Assembly (NCBI GenBank): GCA_964017195.1
Contig: OZ024894.1
Coordinates: forward strand, 28,690,825-28,754,824
Reading direction: 5' to 3'
DNA from: Siderastrea radians
Lineage: Eukaryota > Cnidaria > Anthozoa > Scleractinia > Rhizangiidae
Length of the DNA: 64,000 nt
Shown here: in pieces, positions 45,942 to 58,310 of the stretch
How positions within the stretch are numbered: position 1 is the first letter of the stretch
How the letters are laid out: each line of letters begins with the position of its first letter
Program-made: the position numbers and the translations under genes
Notes under the pieces: generated by a model
What the model saw: the letters and a program-made list of their open reading frames with translations, nothing else
Database searches by the model: none
Told to the model about the DNA's origin: nothing

Positions 45942-48900
45942 ATGAGGGGTACGGAATGCCTCACAATGGCAGTTTTCTTTTCAGTCAGCTTAAAAAGTAA
46001 GCCTTATTTTTGTTCGTTGATTGTTAGCAATCTAAATAAACTGAGATGATCGGCAATCATATCAATAGATGTACCATTTCTTATCATATGACTGTCTTTT
46101 ACCGAACAATATTTATGTTCATATTAGTTCGATAGCTTCTTTCTTTCTTTCTTTTTTCTCCTTTGTAGGTGTCCAGTCCTTTGACGATAAAGTGTACGGA
46201 GGAGGAGACAAATCGTGGATGAAAGTAGGAGACTGTGGTGCAGGACAAAGTTAGCGTTTTTCCCCCCTTTTTCTCTTACTCTTTGTCGTCTTTTCCTTAT
46301 TTGTTTTCAAGCCCGGCCAGGGAGGGGGGGGGGGTTATACCTCAATTCTTTCCCCTGGGATACCAATATACCTTAAACCTTACGTTGATAACAAATACCT
46401 ACAATTATTGTGATACAGAATACCCTTTATCTGAAACTTTTGGCAAAAAATATCGAATACCTTGGTAAAAAACACCCTCCATACCGTATACCTAAAACCC
46501 CTGGCCGGGCCTGTGTTTTGTAGATATTAGCTTACTGCGCTTAATCTTACTCTGTTTCTCCCTTCTGTTCCTTGCTGTTACTAGCTTTTCTTTCTTCTCT
46601 TAACTCCAAATTCCTTCCTTTTACTCTTTTCATATATTCATAATTTCATCTTTTACTCTTCTGTTTAACACAAACTTCATTCCATGCCTTTTCTGCACCC
46701 ATGATCACCCATAATCCCCACAGTCAAAATATGTAACGTACTGAATTTTGTGGTTAGGCGAACAAAGTTTATCACTGATTTACTAGTGACTTTTCATAAC
46801 ATGAGTTCGTGCTTAAAAAAGGTTAGCGTTTGATAACCTGTTATAGTGGGTCAAGAATCATACTTATCGTTAGGATCCCTGTAAAATGACGTTAGTATAA
46901 TCCACCACAGAATTGGCTCTGCAGGAGAACCCGGCGAAGAAATTCCTGTGCTGCGCATTGGGAGCTAGAACATTTTTGTAGATTCTCTTATGGCTCTCAG
47001 TTTTCCCCCATTCGTGTTTCGTAGATGCCCCCATTGAAACTATGGTTTTTTTGAATTTGTCAAAAAATTGTTGGGTTTTAAACAGCTTGCGATCCAAAAT
47101 GCCAGCTGGAATGCCTAAAAATGCACAACTACTACAGAGCTCTTCACAATTCCCCGCCGTTGTCATGCGATCCGGAACTGGCCAAATCAGCCCAGAGCTG
47201 GACAGACCAGCAAGCGGCAGACGGTAGGATGTACCACTCGGAGTGGACCGACAAATTTACAGAGAGTATTTCGTGGAAAGGCTGGGGCTGGAAAGGAATG
47301 GACAAAATGGAGGGCGCGATACCTGGAGCGGTGAGAAGCTGGTACTCGGAAATAAAGTTTGATTACAACTACGAAGCTGGAGAAGGGAATGGTCAGGCGA
47401 TCGGGCACTTCCAGGCAGTGACATGGAAGGGAGAGCAGCGGCTAGGATGTGGGCTGAATATCAAGGCGGCTGGAGCCAAGGCGGGCACGTTTGTTACTGC
47501 TCATTACGCTCCTGCATCGCACACTAGCATGGATAAAAAGAAACTGGCACCTGCTAACATCAAACCAAGAAAACAACCAGGTTTGCAGAAACACCAAAGA
47601 GCACTCACATGTACCATGTTTTGTTTTGGAAGCTTTCTGGAAATAAGTTGAGCTTAAGAGTTTTTTTAAGAGGCTTGACCTAAGTTTCCCTGCAATTGCA
47701 ATGACTGTAATGACACATTGACTCGATCCAAGATGACGGGTGTTGGCTATATACTGAACGACACTATCGCGTTTTAAGTGACATGTAAACCTTTTTCGAT
47801 GTACTACATGTACACATGTTCCAACGCTAACAACCTTAGCTTTTGAAGGAACGTTTGGGATTTATCTCCGGGAAAAGTTATCCAGGTCTCCTTTTTTTGT
47901 TTTGTCTTGTTTTGTTGTTGTTGTTTTTTTATTGTTAAAAAACATTTTCCGCTGTTATTATTTAGTGACAGTTTGAAAGCGACCAAAATGAAAAGGATAA
48001 AACTAATTTACACTGAGGAACCCACATTTTACAACTTGGCCTAATTAGGGGTTAGGGGAGCAGGGATGGCGCAGTGGTGAGAGCACTCACCTCCCACCAA
48101 TGTAGCCCGGTTCCGATTCCAGGTGCCAGTGACATATGTGGGTTGAGTTTGTTGTTGGTTCTCGTCCTCGCACGGAGAGGTTTTTCTCCGGGTACTCCCC
48201 TTTCCCCTGTCCTCAAAAACCAACACATCCAAATTCCATTCTGTGCTAACTACTGTTGACACCTGAATAAAGTGATTATTATTATTATTATTATTTTTTA
48301 GATTAAATTGTGTTCGTAAACAAAGCCTTTTTTTTCGCTGTTGTCATAGAAAAAGGCTGTGATCAGAAATCCTCTGAGAGGGAGCCGTGCAGTCCTGAGC
48401 TCAAGGCGCCATTTGTTAAACCGGAGGATTGCATAAAGAAGGGATGTTGCTATGACGACATGTTCATGAGTGAACCGAACGTTTGGTATTACAATCCAAC
48501 GGGGCGCGTATGGTGTTTTACTAAGAAAGGGGGAGGTCAGTTTTGACGTGATTCGATATATAATTCTTAGTTGACTACACCGTGATTTTCTCGCTGGAGC
48601 AAGCTTATATTAGATCGACGGTACATGTTGCATTTTCGATTTTTGTTATATTACATCATTTTACTGCTATGTGCTCCCTACAAGTTGGTCCAGTGAATTC
48701 TTGAGCAAAACATTTAAAAGACATCTAAAAAAATAGCTAAGGTGTCACACCTGTACTCATTATGTCGAGATCTCCTCGTTTTCATAGTTGGCCAGCGCCC
48801 GTTCTAGTACTAGACCTCTATGTTCACTTGGCACTGTACTGCACCTCAGTTGTTTCGGGGCATAGTAAAATTGTTGTATGTTTTCTCAACCATTAGTTTA

Positions 48901-51900
48901 AGACTGCACAATCGGTGCAGACCGCCCCAATTGATACTCATTCATGCTTTATACCGATTTACAGGATCTCCACCAACAACACCTGTCACTTCAGTGGGTT
49001 CTTCAACCCCAAGCATATCGTCAACCGGGCCTTCAACGGCACCTTCTTCAACCGGCCCAACTGAACAACCCTCAACCGGCAGTACACAACCAACCAGCCC
49101 GACACAACTTCCTTCGTCCGGAAGTACCCAACCAACCAGCCCGACGCAACTTCCTTCGGCCGGAAGTACACAACCAACAAGCCCAACAGAGAGGTCGTCA
49201 ACCTTGGCCCCGACGCCTACTACACCAGGTATTTAAGGTTATCAATTCGCAATACAACCAACATTTTACTGAATCAGAAAAGACCAATGTAGTGAAACCA
49301 AAACGTATTTGTTTTTGTTGAATAAAAAGCGAGATTTTCCCCTCTTATGACGTCATGCTCTACTTGTTGTCTCCTTAGAAAAAAATCTTTTTTTGGTTTG
49401 TTGGACACCTTCTAAGTCTGGTAAAAAAAATTAATCCATAAAAAAGAACAACAATAACCCACGTTTAACCGGCGTCCTTTTCACCGTTTTACAGCTACTG
49501 AAGGAGGGTCCTCTTGCGGAGAAGGATTAAGTAAGTACCTAGTTACGGCATGAAATTAACAATACATCTTTGAACTTCCCTGAAATTGATACGTAGATGG
49601 AGGTTTAAGAATATCATGGACGTAAAAGAAAGGTTATCCCAGTTTCAATAGCTTCAACATCAAAACAAAAACTGAAAACTAATCTCCACTCAAAGCAAGC
49701 ATAAAAGACGTTGTAATATGGTTGAAAGGTCCTCGCTCACTACAGATATATAGAGATTACTTCATGGAAAATGCGTGCGTACGATTTTTATTCACGAGTT
49801 GAGTAGTGTCAGAAAACGAACGAGTGAGCGTAGCGAACGAGTGAGTTTTCTGATACGTATCAACGAGTCAATAAAAATCGTACAAAGCACTTTCCATGCT
49901 GTAATGTGTGTATTTCATAGGTACTGAGATTTTCTTTTTCGTGCAGTACTGAGTAGACAAGTTTATTTGCACAAATAAATTACACTGTAAAACCATTCAA
50001 GTAAGTGCTCAACAACTGAGTAAATCAAACATCTGCAGCACTCAAAATTTTTCAGTAAAGTCAAACGTCTATTAATAAAAGAAGCCATGCCAATAACAAA
50101 GTTAAGTCAAGAAGATAAGTCACAATTTATTCATCATCAGAGTCACTTTCCAGTTCCGAAGGCCTTAGACGTTTCCATCGCACCGCTTCGGGGCTTGACG
50201 TATTTGTAGAAAGCGTCGGAGACTGATTTAAAGTGTTAATGTTGATGGAGAAATTGCCACCTTGAATAACTGCGCCACTGAATAGTGCCATGGACTGCTG
50301 CTTACCACCATTCTGAGAGTCGGAGGACGGCGTACAAGCTGTTTCAGAAGAGGACGAAGCTGTGGTACCAGCCATCACACTGCTCAGCACTTTTGACATG
50401 TGCATCTGTTGCTTCGTTGAAACAGTGCTGTAGTTTTCTATGCTCTTCAAATTCTCATGGCCAGATAGTTGTGCAATTTGCATAGGTGGAATGTCGTGTT
50501 CACTTAGCGTCTGGATCATTGTCTTTCTGCCGCTGTGATTTCGAAGCCTGTCGTTTTCAATTCCTGCTTTCTGCACCAGACTTGAACCAGCCTTTTAATT
50601 TGTTGCGAGCGAGTCCTTCTTCAAACCGTTGTTTACAGCCAAATAAAAAAGAGCATCATCTTGATTCATTTCATCAGGTCTCTTCCTCATTTGTAGACCG
50701 CGACAGGATCTCTTTCAGTTCCGTCGGTCGCAAAAATTTTCGGCGGTACGGTTCTGACATCGCTGCAGTCTGATCCCGTTCTAGTTTTTGTTTGTCTTTC
50801 ATTGAACTCCAAGTACTCGACTCCGCTTGCCGTTTTCTGTAGCTTTACATCTCCCCAGCACATATCACGATGTTCTTGGCACCCACGGAGTCCGAAGTGA
50901 AAAGGGTTGTTTAGCCAGAGCGTGTTTAAAAGTGCCTCGGGACTACACATACCGAGCAGACCCTTCTCGTACAATATTTTCAACTCTTCGCTTGTCAAAG
51001 CTACCGACGCCTTGGGCTTATTTCCCTTACCTTGCTTCTTTAGCTGTTTTTGTTTGGACTGAAGAACTTTCCTGGTTTTCTCAAACACCAAGTCGTTGAT
51101 TATGCGTACAGAAGAGCTCTTTTTCTTCAGGTGTCTTTCGAAGCTAGCCACTAAACTTCGAAGAGAAGTCGGTTCGTATTCATTGCCATCTTTGGTGCGG
51201 ACGGAGATGATGAATTGGCTGATGTATTCATTCAGCTCAACAGCCGGAATATCTTCTATTTTTCTGTCTTCGTTCTTCGTTTTCAAAAATCTTTCAAGCA
51301 ATCTTACATCTCGTTCAGTTTTTTGAGCGGTGTTTTTGTTTTCTTGTTCTAAAATGAATTCTTCAACTGAGCAAACAGAAGCAAACCTTCCCTCGGCCAT
51401 TTTTCAAAGCGCGCGTTTTTTTGTGTGCAACGGCTGTCGGATGACGTTTCCTTCAGTACGTTCATTCATCACCAGTGAAATTTCGTCGTTCGCGTTGCTG
51501 ATTGGACGAACGATATTTTTTCACAGTGAAAATTTTGTCGTTCGTGCTCCTGATTGGCTTCGTGTAAAATCAGTACGAATTTTATTCACCGTGATTTTCC
51601 TGGATAAATCTCAGTACCTATGAAATAAAATAACTACTCATGCACGCTTGGACAATTAGCAAGCTTCGAAGCAACCTATATTTATGTTCTTGTAGTTTCG
51701 TACTTCATGAGTTTTACCAATTCAGAAAAAAATTCAAGGCATTCAGTAAAATTGCATAAACCTGTCACATTTTTTTTATGATCGTAGCATGTGGTCCAGA
51801 GTGCCAACTGCTCTGCCTCAACATGCACAACTATTACCGAGATTTACACGGATCTCCAGAAATGGAATGCGACCAAGAACTCGCTAAATCTGCTCAGGAG

Positions 51901-52270
51901 TGGACAGACAAACAAGCCGCGGCCGGCTATATGCACCACTCAAAATGGACGGATAAATTTACAGAAAGTATTTCTTGGAAAGGCTGGGGATGGAAGGGAA
52001 TGGATAAAATGGAAGGAGCCATACCAGGAGCTGTAAGAAGCTGGTATTCGGAGATCAAGAACAATTATAATTACCAAACAGGCAGGGGAACTGGCGTAAT
52101 AGGACACTTTCAAGCGGTGGTTTGGAAAGGAGAGACGCAGCTAGGCTGCGGCCTCAACATCAAACCCAGTGATGGTACTTACGTCACAGCGCACTATGCT
52201 CCACCTTCTCACACGAGTATGGCGAAAGAGAAACAAGCACCAGACAATGTCAAACCCAGAAAACAACCAG
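45942..52270 (+). CDS. Secreted CAP-trefoil-mucin linker-CAP protein (3' end not found)
   Basis: Seven exons join in frame: 45942-45996, 46169-46249, 47086-47580, 48350-48535, 48965-49228, 49495-49530 and 51788-52270. Exon 1 begins a signal peptide (MRGTECLTMAVFFSVSLK). Exon 3 encodes a CAP (SCP/TAPS) domain with MHNYYRALH, SISWKGWGWKG, GHFQAVTWKG and FVTAHYAP; the His-Glu-Glu-His cavity residues appear present. Exon 4 is a trefoil (P-type) domain with six cysteines, including KKGCCYDD and VWCF. Exon 5 is a Ser/Thr/Pro linker with repeated QPTSPTQLPS units, likely O-glycosylated. Exon 6 is a short Cys-containing link. Exon 7 is a second CAP domain very like the first. All exits are phase 1, so exon 7 should splice onward; no further exon is visible. 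If intron 7 were retained, a stop would follow within nine codons. CAP proteins occur in mucus, venom and defence secretions; the role here is unknown. Confidence 0.85.
46311..46510. mobile_element. 200-bp MITE
   Basis: GCCCGGCCAGGG at the left pairs with CCCTGGCCGGGC at the right. The interior has several variants of the word ATACCTTAAACC. It lies in intron 2 of the CAP/trefoil gene. I see no clear target duplication. Confidence 0.65.
48061..48298 (+). mobile_element. tRNA-derived SINE
   Basis: The head contains A-box-like TGGCGCAGTGG and B-box-like GGTTCCGATTCC at tRNA spacing. The body has GGTTTTTCTCCGGGTACTCC and the end carries an (ATT)n tail followed by T6. I recognise this layout as a common cnidarian SINE. 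It lies in intron 3 of the CAP/trefoil gene, between the CAP1 and trefoil exons. Confidence 0.78.
49763..49898. repeat. 136-bp imperfect palindrome
   Basis: CATGGAAA...TACGATTTTTATTCACGAG...TCAGAAAAC on the left is mirrored by GTTTTCTGA...AATAAAAATCGTAC...TTTCCATG on the right. The loop holds GAACGAGTGAG-CGTAGC-GAACGAGTGAG. It ends 12 bp before the left inverted repeat of the recombinase element at 49911, so it may be an associated structure or an independent foldback. Confidence 0.8.
49911..51627 (-). mobile_element. Tyrosine-recombinase (Crypton-like) element with 22-bp terminal inverted repeats
   Basis: The 22 bp at 49911-49932 (TATTTCATAGGTACTGAG...) are exactly the reverse complement of 51606-51627. 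The 1.7 kb between them is almost filled by a decayed tyrosine-recombinase gene on the minus strand. No target duplication is evident outside the repeats. A direct repeat with TCGTTCG...CTGATTGG lies at 51485-51556. It sits in intron 6 of the CAP/trefoil gene. Confidence 0.65.
50127..51400 (-). pseudogene. Decayed Crypton/DUF3504-type tyrosine recombinase
   Basis: The N-terminal part is open from ATG at 51400 to 50687 (237 codons) and reads as the core-binding region plus the start of the catalytic domain (LRGCQEHRDMCWGDVKL, containing the first arginine region). The C-terminal part (50576-50127) has NHSGRKTMIQT (His-x-x-Arg) and LSGHENLKSIENYS (His, then the Tyr nucleophile). Between 50577 and 50690 the frame shifts at least twice and contains stops, although related sequence is still readable (DEMNQDDALFYLAVNNGL in one frame, NKLKGWFKSGA in another). 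This type is widespread in animal genomes and resembles KCTD1/ZMYM/QRICH1 domesticated domains. This copy cannot make an intact enzyme. Confidence 0.78.
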
Positions 52271-53213
52271 GTGAATTATATTCGTTCTTATAACTAGGGT
52301 ATCTAAAAGATAGTAATGCTGCGGCTCATTCAGTCTGTTGATGCTGACATTAGCTAGGCAGTGATCCATCTGCTTACGTGAGACTTAGGTTAATGCTCCT
52401 TTATTTCTGAAAATAGTCACAAATTGTGCGGTGTTTCTAAAACTAAGACCACCCTTCCACCCCCAGGCAAAAAAATTCACATATGTCGAAGTAGGAAGGT
52501 AAATTATAATCGTAGTAGGTCCATTTTGTCAAATGATATTCAGTGTGAACATTTGATTTGCTTAGTTAGTGTTATTTTCACCGACATTGAGTTCATATAT
52601 AGGTGAATTCGATATATCGTTGTTTTTTTTTTGGGGGGGGGGGGGCTCTATTATTATTGGTAATCATAACCATGCTGTATTCACTACAGTGAGGATTACG
52701 TTTGGGTTTGCTTTCATGTTTATAGAATATACATTATTTGTATATTAAAAGAAATGACCCGTGAACGTGAAACAATATTAACCAGGTAAGTTCAGTGAGC
52801 ATTAGTAAATTTGTTGCATCTGTAGTGCTATGATAATATGTAATGGCATGCTTTGGTTTAACCCATTGACTCCTGCGTGTTTTCGCGTGTTCCGCATAAA
52901 TTAAAATTTGTCAAGAGTAGGAAAAAATACCTAAATGCGCAGTAGAGAACTAAACATTGTAGGCTTTCCAAATTAACTTCTTTTTACACTGGAATAGTCA
53001 AATAAATCTATTCTGATGTAAAAAAAACTATGGTTGCGTATCATTTATTGGCCAGAAAACAACCTTGAAGATGAAAATTGCTGAAATCTTCGGCACGGTG
53101 ACGAAAGCCGCTTGCATCTCGAATTTCAACCCGGTTATGCATAATATATAGATTTAGCCAAGCCTAAAAGCGGAGCCGCGAAGGAATAAACTGGTGTTCG
53201 TTTCTCAAAAATA
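52271..53213. other. Intron or downstream sequence after the second CAP exon
   Basis: No further exon of the CAP/trefoil gene was found. The stretch contains homopolymer G and T runs and no recognised family. Confidence 0.4.
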
Positions 53214-53617
53214 GTCCTGAAACTTTTCTTTTTTTTTTTTTCTTTTTTTTTTTTGTTTGTTTGTTTGTTTTTTTTTTTTTTTTTTTTTTTTCTTTTTTTT
53301 TTGACGGTTTTATTTTCAATGCTTTTACAAATATTGTGTAATCCCTATCCTACTATTACATTTTCAATATTACATCAATACCAGTTCTAATACAGTTTAC
53401 AGTCTTATATGTGTTACAGGTATATCATAATTAATAATTGTTAAAAGTAAATTACAGATTCTGATTGCAAACAACAATTTTTTTTTTTTTTTTTTGCAAA
53501 CAACTAAAAAATTACCAAAAGCGAAAACCGTCACACGAAAACACACACAAACACAATAGGCACAAATATGCATTTATCTTTCTATATAAAGAGAACAAGG
53601 CTAAACAATACCAATAT

Positions 53618-56600
53618 CTATAGAAATTTAGCAAGAATTGCTTCCCATCTTTTCCTGAAACTTGCAAACGTCCCATTTTTGTTTGCTATATACTTCTCGG
53701 TTTCAAACTTATTTTTAACTTTTTTAAGAAAAATATTAAAGTCAGGATATATGCCAGCTTTTCTACATTCCCAAATACACAGTTTTCCGAGAATTATAAG
53801 ATAGTTTATAATATCGGTCCTATTTGTAAGCCCAAGTATAATATCTTTTAAAGTCAAAGTAATGTTTTCCTTAATAAGTTCAAACCACCAAGAGGAGAAT
53901 GTTTTCCAAAAGATTTGCACATGGGAGCATTCAAAAAAGAGGTGATGCAGCTCTTCTTTTGAAGAGTCACAGAAAGTGCATTTATCATTCAACGATAAAC
54001 CTATTTTGAAAAGTTTTGCATTTGTGTACAATATATAATTAAGCACTCTGTACTGGAAGGACCAAATATACGTTTCGCTTGCGACAGTTTGTGGAAGTGA
54101 GTATATTTCCTCCAAAGAGTTTGAAATGTCAAAATCCGAAATTAGTTTCTTTGACATATTAGGCAATTTAGCCTTAGCTGTTATTAACAGCTTATAGAAA
54201 TGCTTACACTTAGCCCTGTAGACGTCGAATTGTATATTATTATGTTTGAAATTTACCAAGTCAATTTCAGGTAGCGGTTCGCACGACCTGAGTTCTTTCG
54301 GAACTGATAGTCTTAAACCTATCCATGTCAGGAAATCCGTTTTAAGACCCTTTTGTTTATAAAAATCATGAGACTGCTTATTATCGGATTCAAACATCAA
54401 GTCACGTACGAAAACAATCCCTTTGTCATAATACGATTTATAAAAGACTGATCTGTTGTCTATTTTAATGTCTTTATTGTTCCAAACAATTCTTTGTGCA
54501 TAATTATTATCGGAAAATGTATTTCTAAACTCCTCCCACCAAAGAAGCAAGTCTGAATAAAAACCGTTTAGTGAAGTGGTCAGATCCTTGAATTCATAAT
54601 TGCATTTTAATAGAAAGGTTCCTCCATAAGGTTTCAAATAATGATTAAAATACGACTTCCAGGGTCCTTTTCTAGTACTATCTAAAATGCGCGGAATCCA
54701 GGAGAGTCTCAATGCTTTAATTTGGGTTTCAATATCCATGAGGTTCAACCCCCCATTTTTAACTGAATTTATAACAGAATGTCGCGTGACCTTGTCTGGT
54801 CCTTTCCATAGAAATTTAAAAAACATTCTTTCCATCCTTTTTATGATTTCCATTGGGGTTTGGATTATCGATGATAGGTACAAAAGTTTAGGTATCAAAA
54901 AAGTTTTAATAATTGTCACTCGCCCAAATAAAGATAAGCCTCTCATGTTCCAGATATTGATAACTTTCTGAATTTTGTCTAACTTTTCCTGAAAATTTTG
55001 CGAAGATACCACTTTCTGATCACAGGAAAATTGTACTCCTAAATTTTTAACAGTCGTGCACCATTCCAAACCCAAAGGTTTTTCTACAGAATTCTTCATT
55101 GTCCCGATCCACATGGCTTTGGTTTTAGAGACATTCATTTTCAAACCTGAAAACTTTTCAAAAGTGTTAAGACTGTCTAACAATTCCTTCGCAGAGGTAA
55201 TATCTGATAGCAATGCAGTCATATCATCTGCATAGGCAAGCAGCTTTGTTTCATTATCACCAATTGTAATACCCTTTATTTTGGTATTCGATCTGATAGA
55301 AATAGCCAGAATTTCAATGGCAACAACAAAAAGGTAAGGTGACAATGGATCTCCCTGTCTTACTCCTCTTTCCAACTTGAACAAAGGAGAGCTTACACCG
55401 TTATTAATTACGCAACTAGAGACATTTTTATAAAACGTTTTCACCCATTTTATAAATTCCGGGCCAAAATTAAAAGCTTCTAAGCACTCATAAAGGAAAC
55501 ACCACTCGATCGAGTCAAATGCTTTTTCGAAGTCAATGAATATCATCATTCCTGGCACTTCAGAGCGTTCTGTGTAGTCTATGATGTCAAGTATTGAGCG
55601 AGCTGTCTCTCCAATAAATCTATCTTTTATAAAGCCAGATTGGTTATGGTGAATAATGTCTGGGAGACAGCATTTTATTCTATTAGCAATGACCTTGGAG
55701 GCAATTTTTGCATCCACATTAACCAAAGAGATTGGTCTCCAGTTTTCTAAGTAGGATCTGTCCTTTCCTTTCTTGTCAATAAGGGTAATAATTGCTTGTC
55801 TTTGTGACGTTGTCATTTCCTCCAGCTGGAACGAGTAGTTAAAAACGTCGACCAGTTGATCTGCTAACGTATCCCATAATTTCTTATAAAATTCAATAGG
55901 TATTCCATCATTTCCTGGTGTTTTACCGTTCTCGAACATTTCAATTGCCTTCTTACACTCTTCCCTAGATATAAGTCCTTCACAGCTTGTTCTTTGTTCT
56001 TCGTTCAGCTTTGGGATATTCAGTTTTTTAAAAAAAGAATGAAACGATTCATGTTGACCTAAATTGCTCTTACTACTGTACAGATTTTTATAGTAATCTG
56101 AAGCCGAGTTCAATATCTGCTTATGGTCTGTTGTAATCACCCCGCTAAGAGACAGCTTCCTAACATGTTTTCTCGTGTGGTTTCGTTTTTCTAAATTTAA
56201 AAAATATTTGTTACTTTTTTCCCCATGCTCGTGCCATCTTGCCCTCGAGCGCACAATTATACCTTCAGTTTTCTTATCATAGAACCTTTCTAACCCTATC
56301 TTACATTCCTCCAGTACCTTTCTGGTTTCTACACATGGATTTTGTTCAAATTTAGCTTGTGCATCTTGATATTTCTTTTGCATCATTTCGTCCTCCTCCC
56401 TATTAGCTTTCGCACGTCTTTTAGAATAATCAATAGAAAATAAACGGACATTATATTTAATCCAGTCCCAAATTACCCTCTTGTCTGAAATTTCTTTTGC
56501 CTCTTCTCTCCATATTAATATTTTTTTCTTCACTTCTTCAACATATGCAGCATCATTTAACATGGAAGTGTTCATTTTCCAGAAACCGGGTCCTTTTACA

Positions 56601-57361
56601 CCTTCTTCTATTTTGTGCAATTGTAATGTTAAAGCAGAATGATCCGTTTTTATGGCTGATACAATATCTACGTTCGCTACCATATCATGCAAAGAATCCT
56701 ATATAAGCCAATAGTCCAATCGACAGAAAATGAAAGGGGACTTTTGTGACCATGTAAAGCTTTTTTGATTTGGATGTTTAATCCGCCAGACGTCATGTAC
56801 ATTAAATATATTTTGAATATTCTCTATTTGGTCAACGATCTTTTTTCTTGTCGTCAAAAGCCCTCCCATTTTATCCAAGCTTGGGTTTAAAGGACAATTA
56901 AAATCGCCCCCAATAATTATTCTGTCTTCGTATATTTGATCTTCCTTTTTAAGGACATTAACAATATGTTCATAAAACTTTGCAGATTGACTATCATTGT
57001 TAGGTGCGTAAACATTGAACAGAAGATAATTTTCATCCTTAATTTCGGCGTTTATGCCGATGTATCTTCCCATGGGATCAACAATCGTTCGCTTTATTTT
57101 GCAATCAAAGCCGTTACGCAACAGAATAGCAGCACCTCTCGCATTGCTACTCCCATGGGCAAATTCTATTGGAGCGCCCCATTCAGCTTTCCATTGTTTT
57201 TCTTTATCTATTGTCGAATGCGTTTCTTGAAGAAATATAATGCTTGCTTTTTGCTTCCTGCACCATGTAAACACTGCTCGCCTTTTTTTAAAATTACTTA
57301 GGCCTCTTACATTTAAAGATAGTAATTTAAAATCATCCGATACCATCCTTGAAGTTTTCAT
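53618..57361 (-). pseudogene. ORF2: L1 ORF2: endonuclease and reverse transcriptase, one in-frame stop
   Basis: The reading frame runs from ATG at 57361 to 53618 with a single TAG at 56701-56699 and no frameshift (220 plus 1024 codons on either side). The APE-type endonuclease shows LLSLNVRGL, IIFLQETHS, IIGGDFNC and, either side of the stop, RLDYWLI and TDHSAL. The reverse transcriptase shows WRPISLVNVDAKI, FIDFEKAFDSIEW, RGVRQGDPLSPYLF and the catalytic AYADDM (near 55222-55234). The C-terminus has a CCHC knuckle (CTFCDSS...HHLFFEC). The enzyme would nick target DNA and prime reverse transcription there. The stop falls between the last endonuclease motifs, so this copy is probably inactive unless read through. 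Confidence 0.92.
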
Positions 57362-58310
57362 TTTTTCTGTCCATAATCAGAGAAAAGACGTACAAGCAAT
57401 TCAATTTAAGTGAAAGAATATTGTAAAAGATTGGCCTACTGTTTAACACTTCACCACACAAACACAGACACACACACAATTTAACATATTTTACAAAGAA
57501 GACTAAGTCCAGAATTAATGTTATAACGTTAGCACTGAAGGAGATTCTAATTATTACTCCCTCAGTCGTGCCCCGCTCCTCAAAAAGCTGACAGGAAAAA
57601 TAGTGCTATACCTGACATTAAAACACACTAAAGCTCATTGTATATAATTGCTCGAATTAAAGGGAAAATAATAGAAATAGTTGTTCATATTTCTTATTTG
57701 CTCAAAGTTTCGGATCAGACTCACAATATCTACGGCAAATTAGAAAAGAAATGTCTATTCACTGTTCTTAGCCGTCGGAGGCAGGTCTGAAGAAAGACTT
57801 CAGTTTTGCTGAATCGTTACCTTTATAAAGGATACGCGGAGGAACACTCCAAGGGATGAAGGCGTATTCTACATCTTCTCGGTTACGAATTTCCTCAAGG
57901 TGGCGGTCTTTCAAAATCTTCCTCTCGTCTCTCACTGCCTTCGAGACATCATCGGAAATGAAGATTTTCGCGTCAAGATAGGGATTGTCCTTGAGCTTTG
58001 CGGCGGCGTTTCTTAATATAAACTGCTTGTCAGGATACCGTAACAAAGCTACGTGTATCGGTCTTGATGACTGCTCACCATTTCGTCTGTTTTGACTGTT
58101 CTTTATTGTTGTGCGATGCGCTCTCATGATTTCAATTTCTCTTTCAAGATTCATGTGGTTGACTAAAATATCTCGTATTATTTCTTCGCACGTGGAGCCA
58201 TCTTCAGCACCTTCAGGGATATTCCAGAAGACGACATTATTTCGTTTTGACCGGTTCTCCAGGTCGTCAATCTTCGCCAACAATTTTGCCACGCTACTCT
58301 TGTCTGCTTT

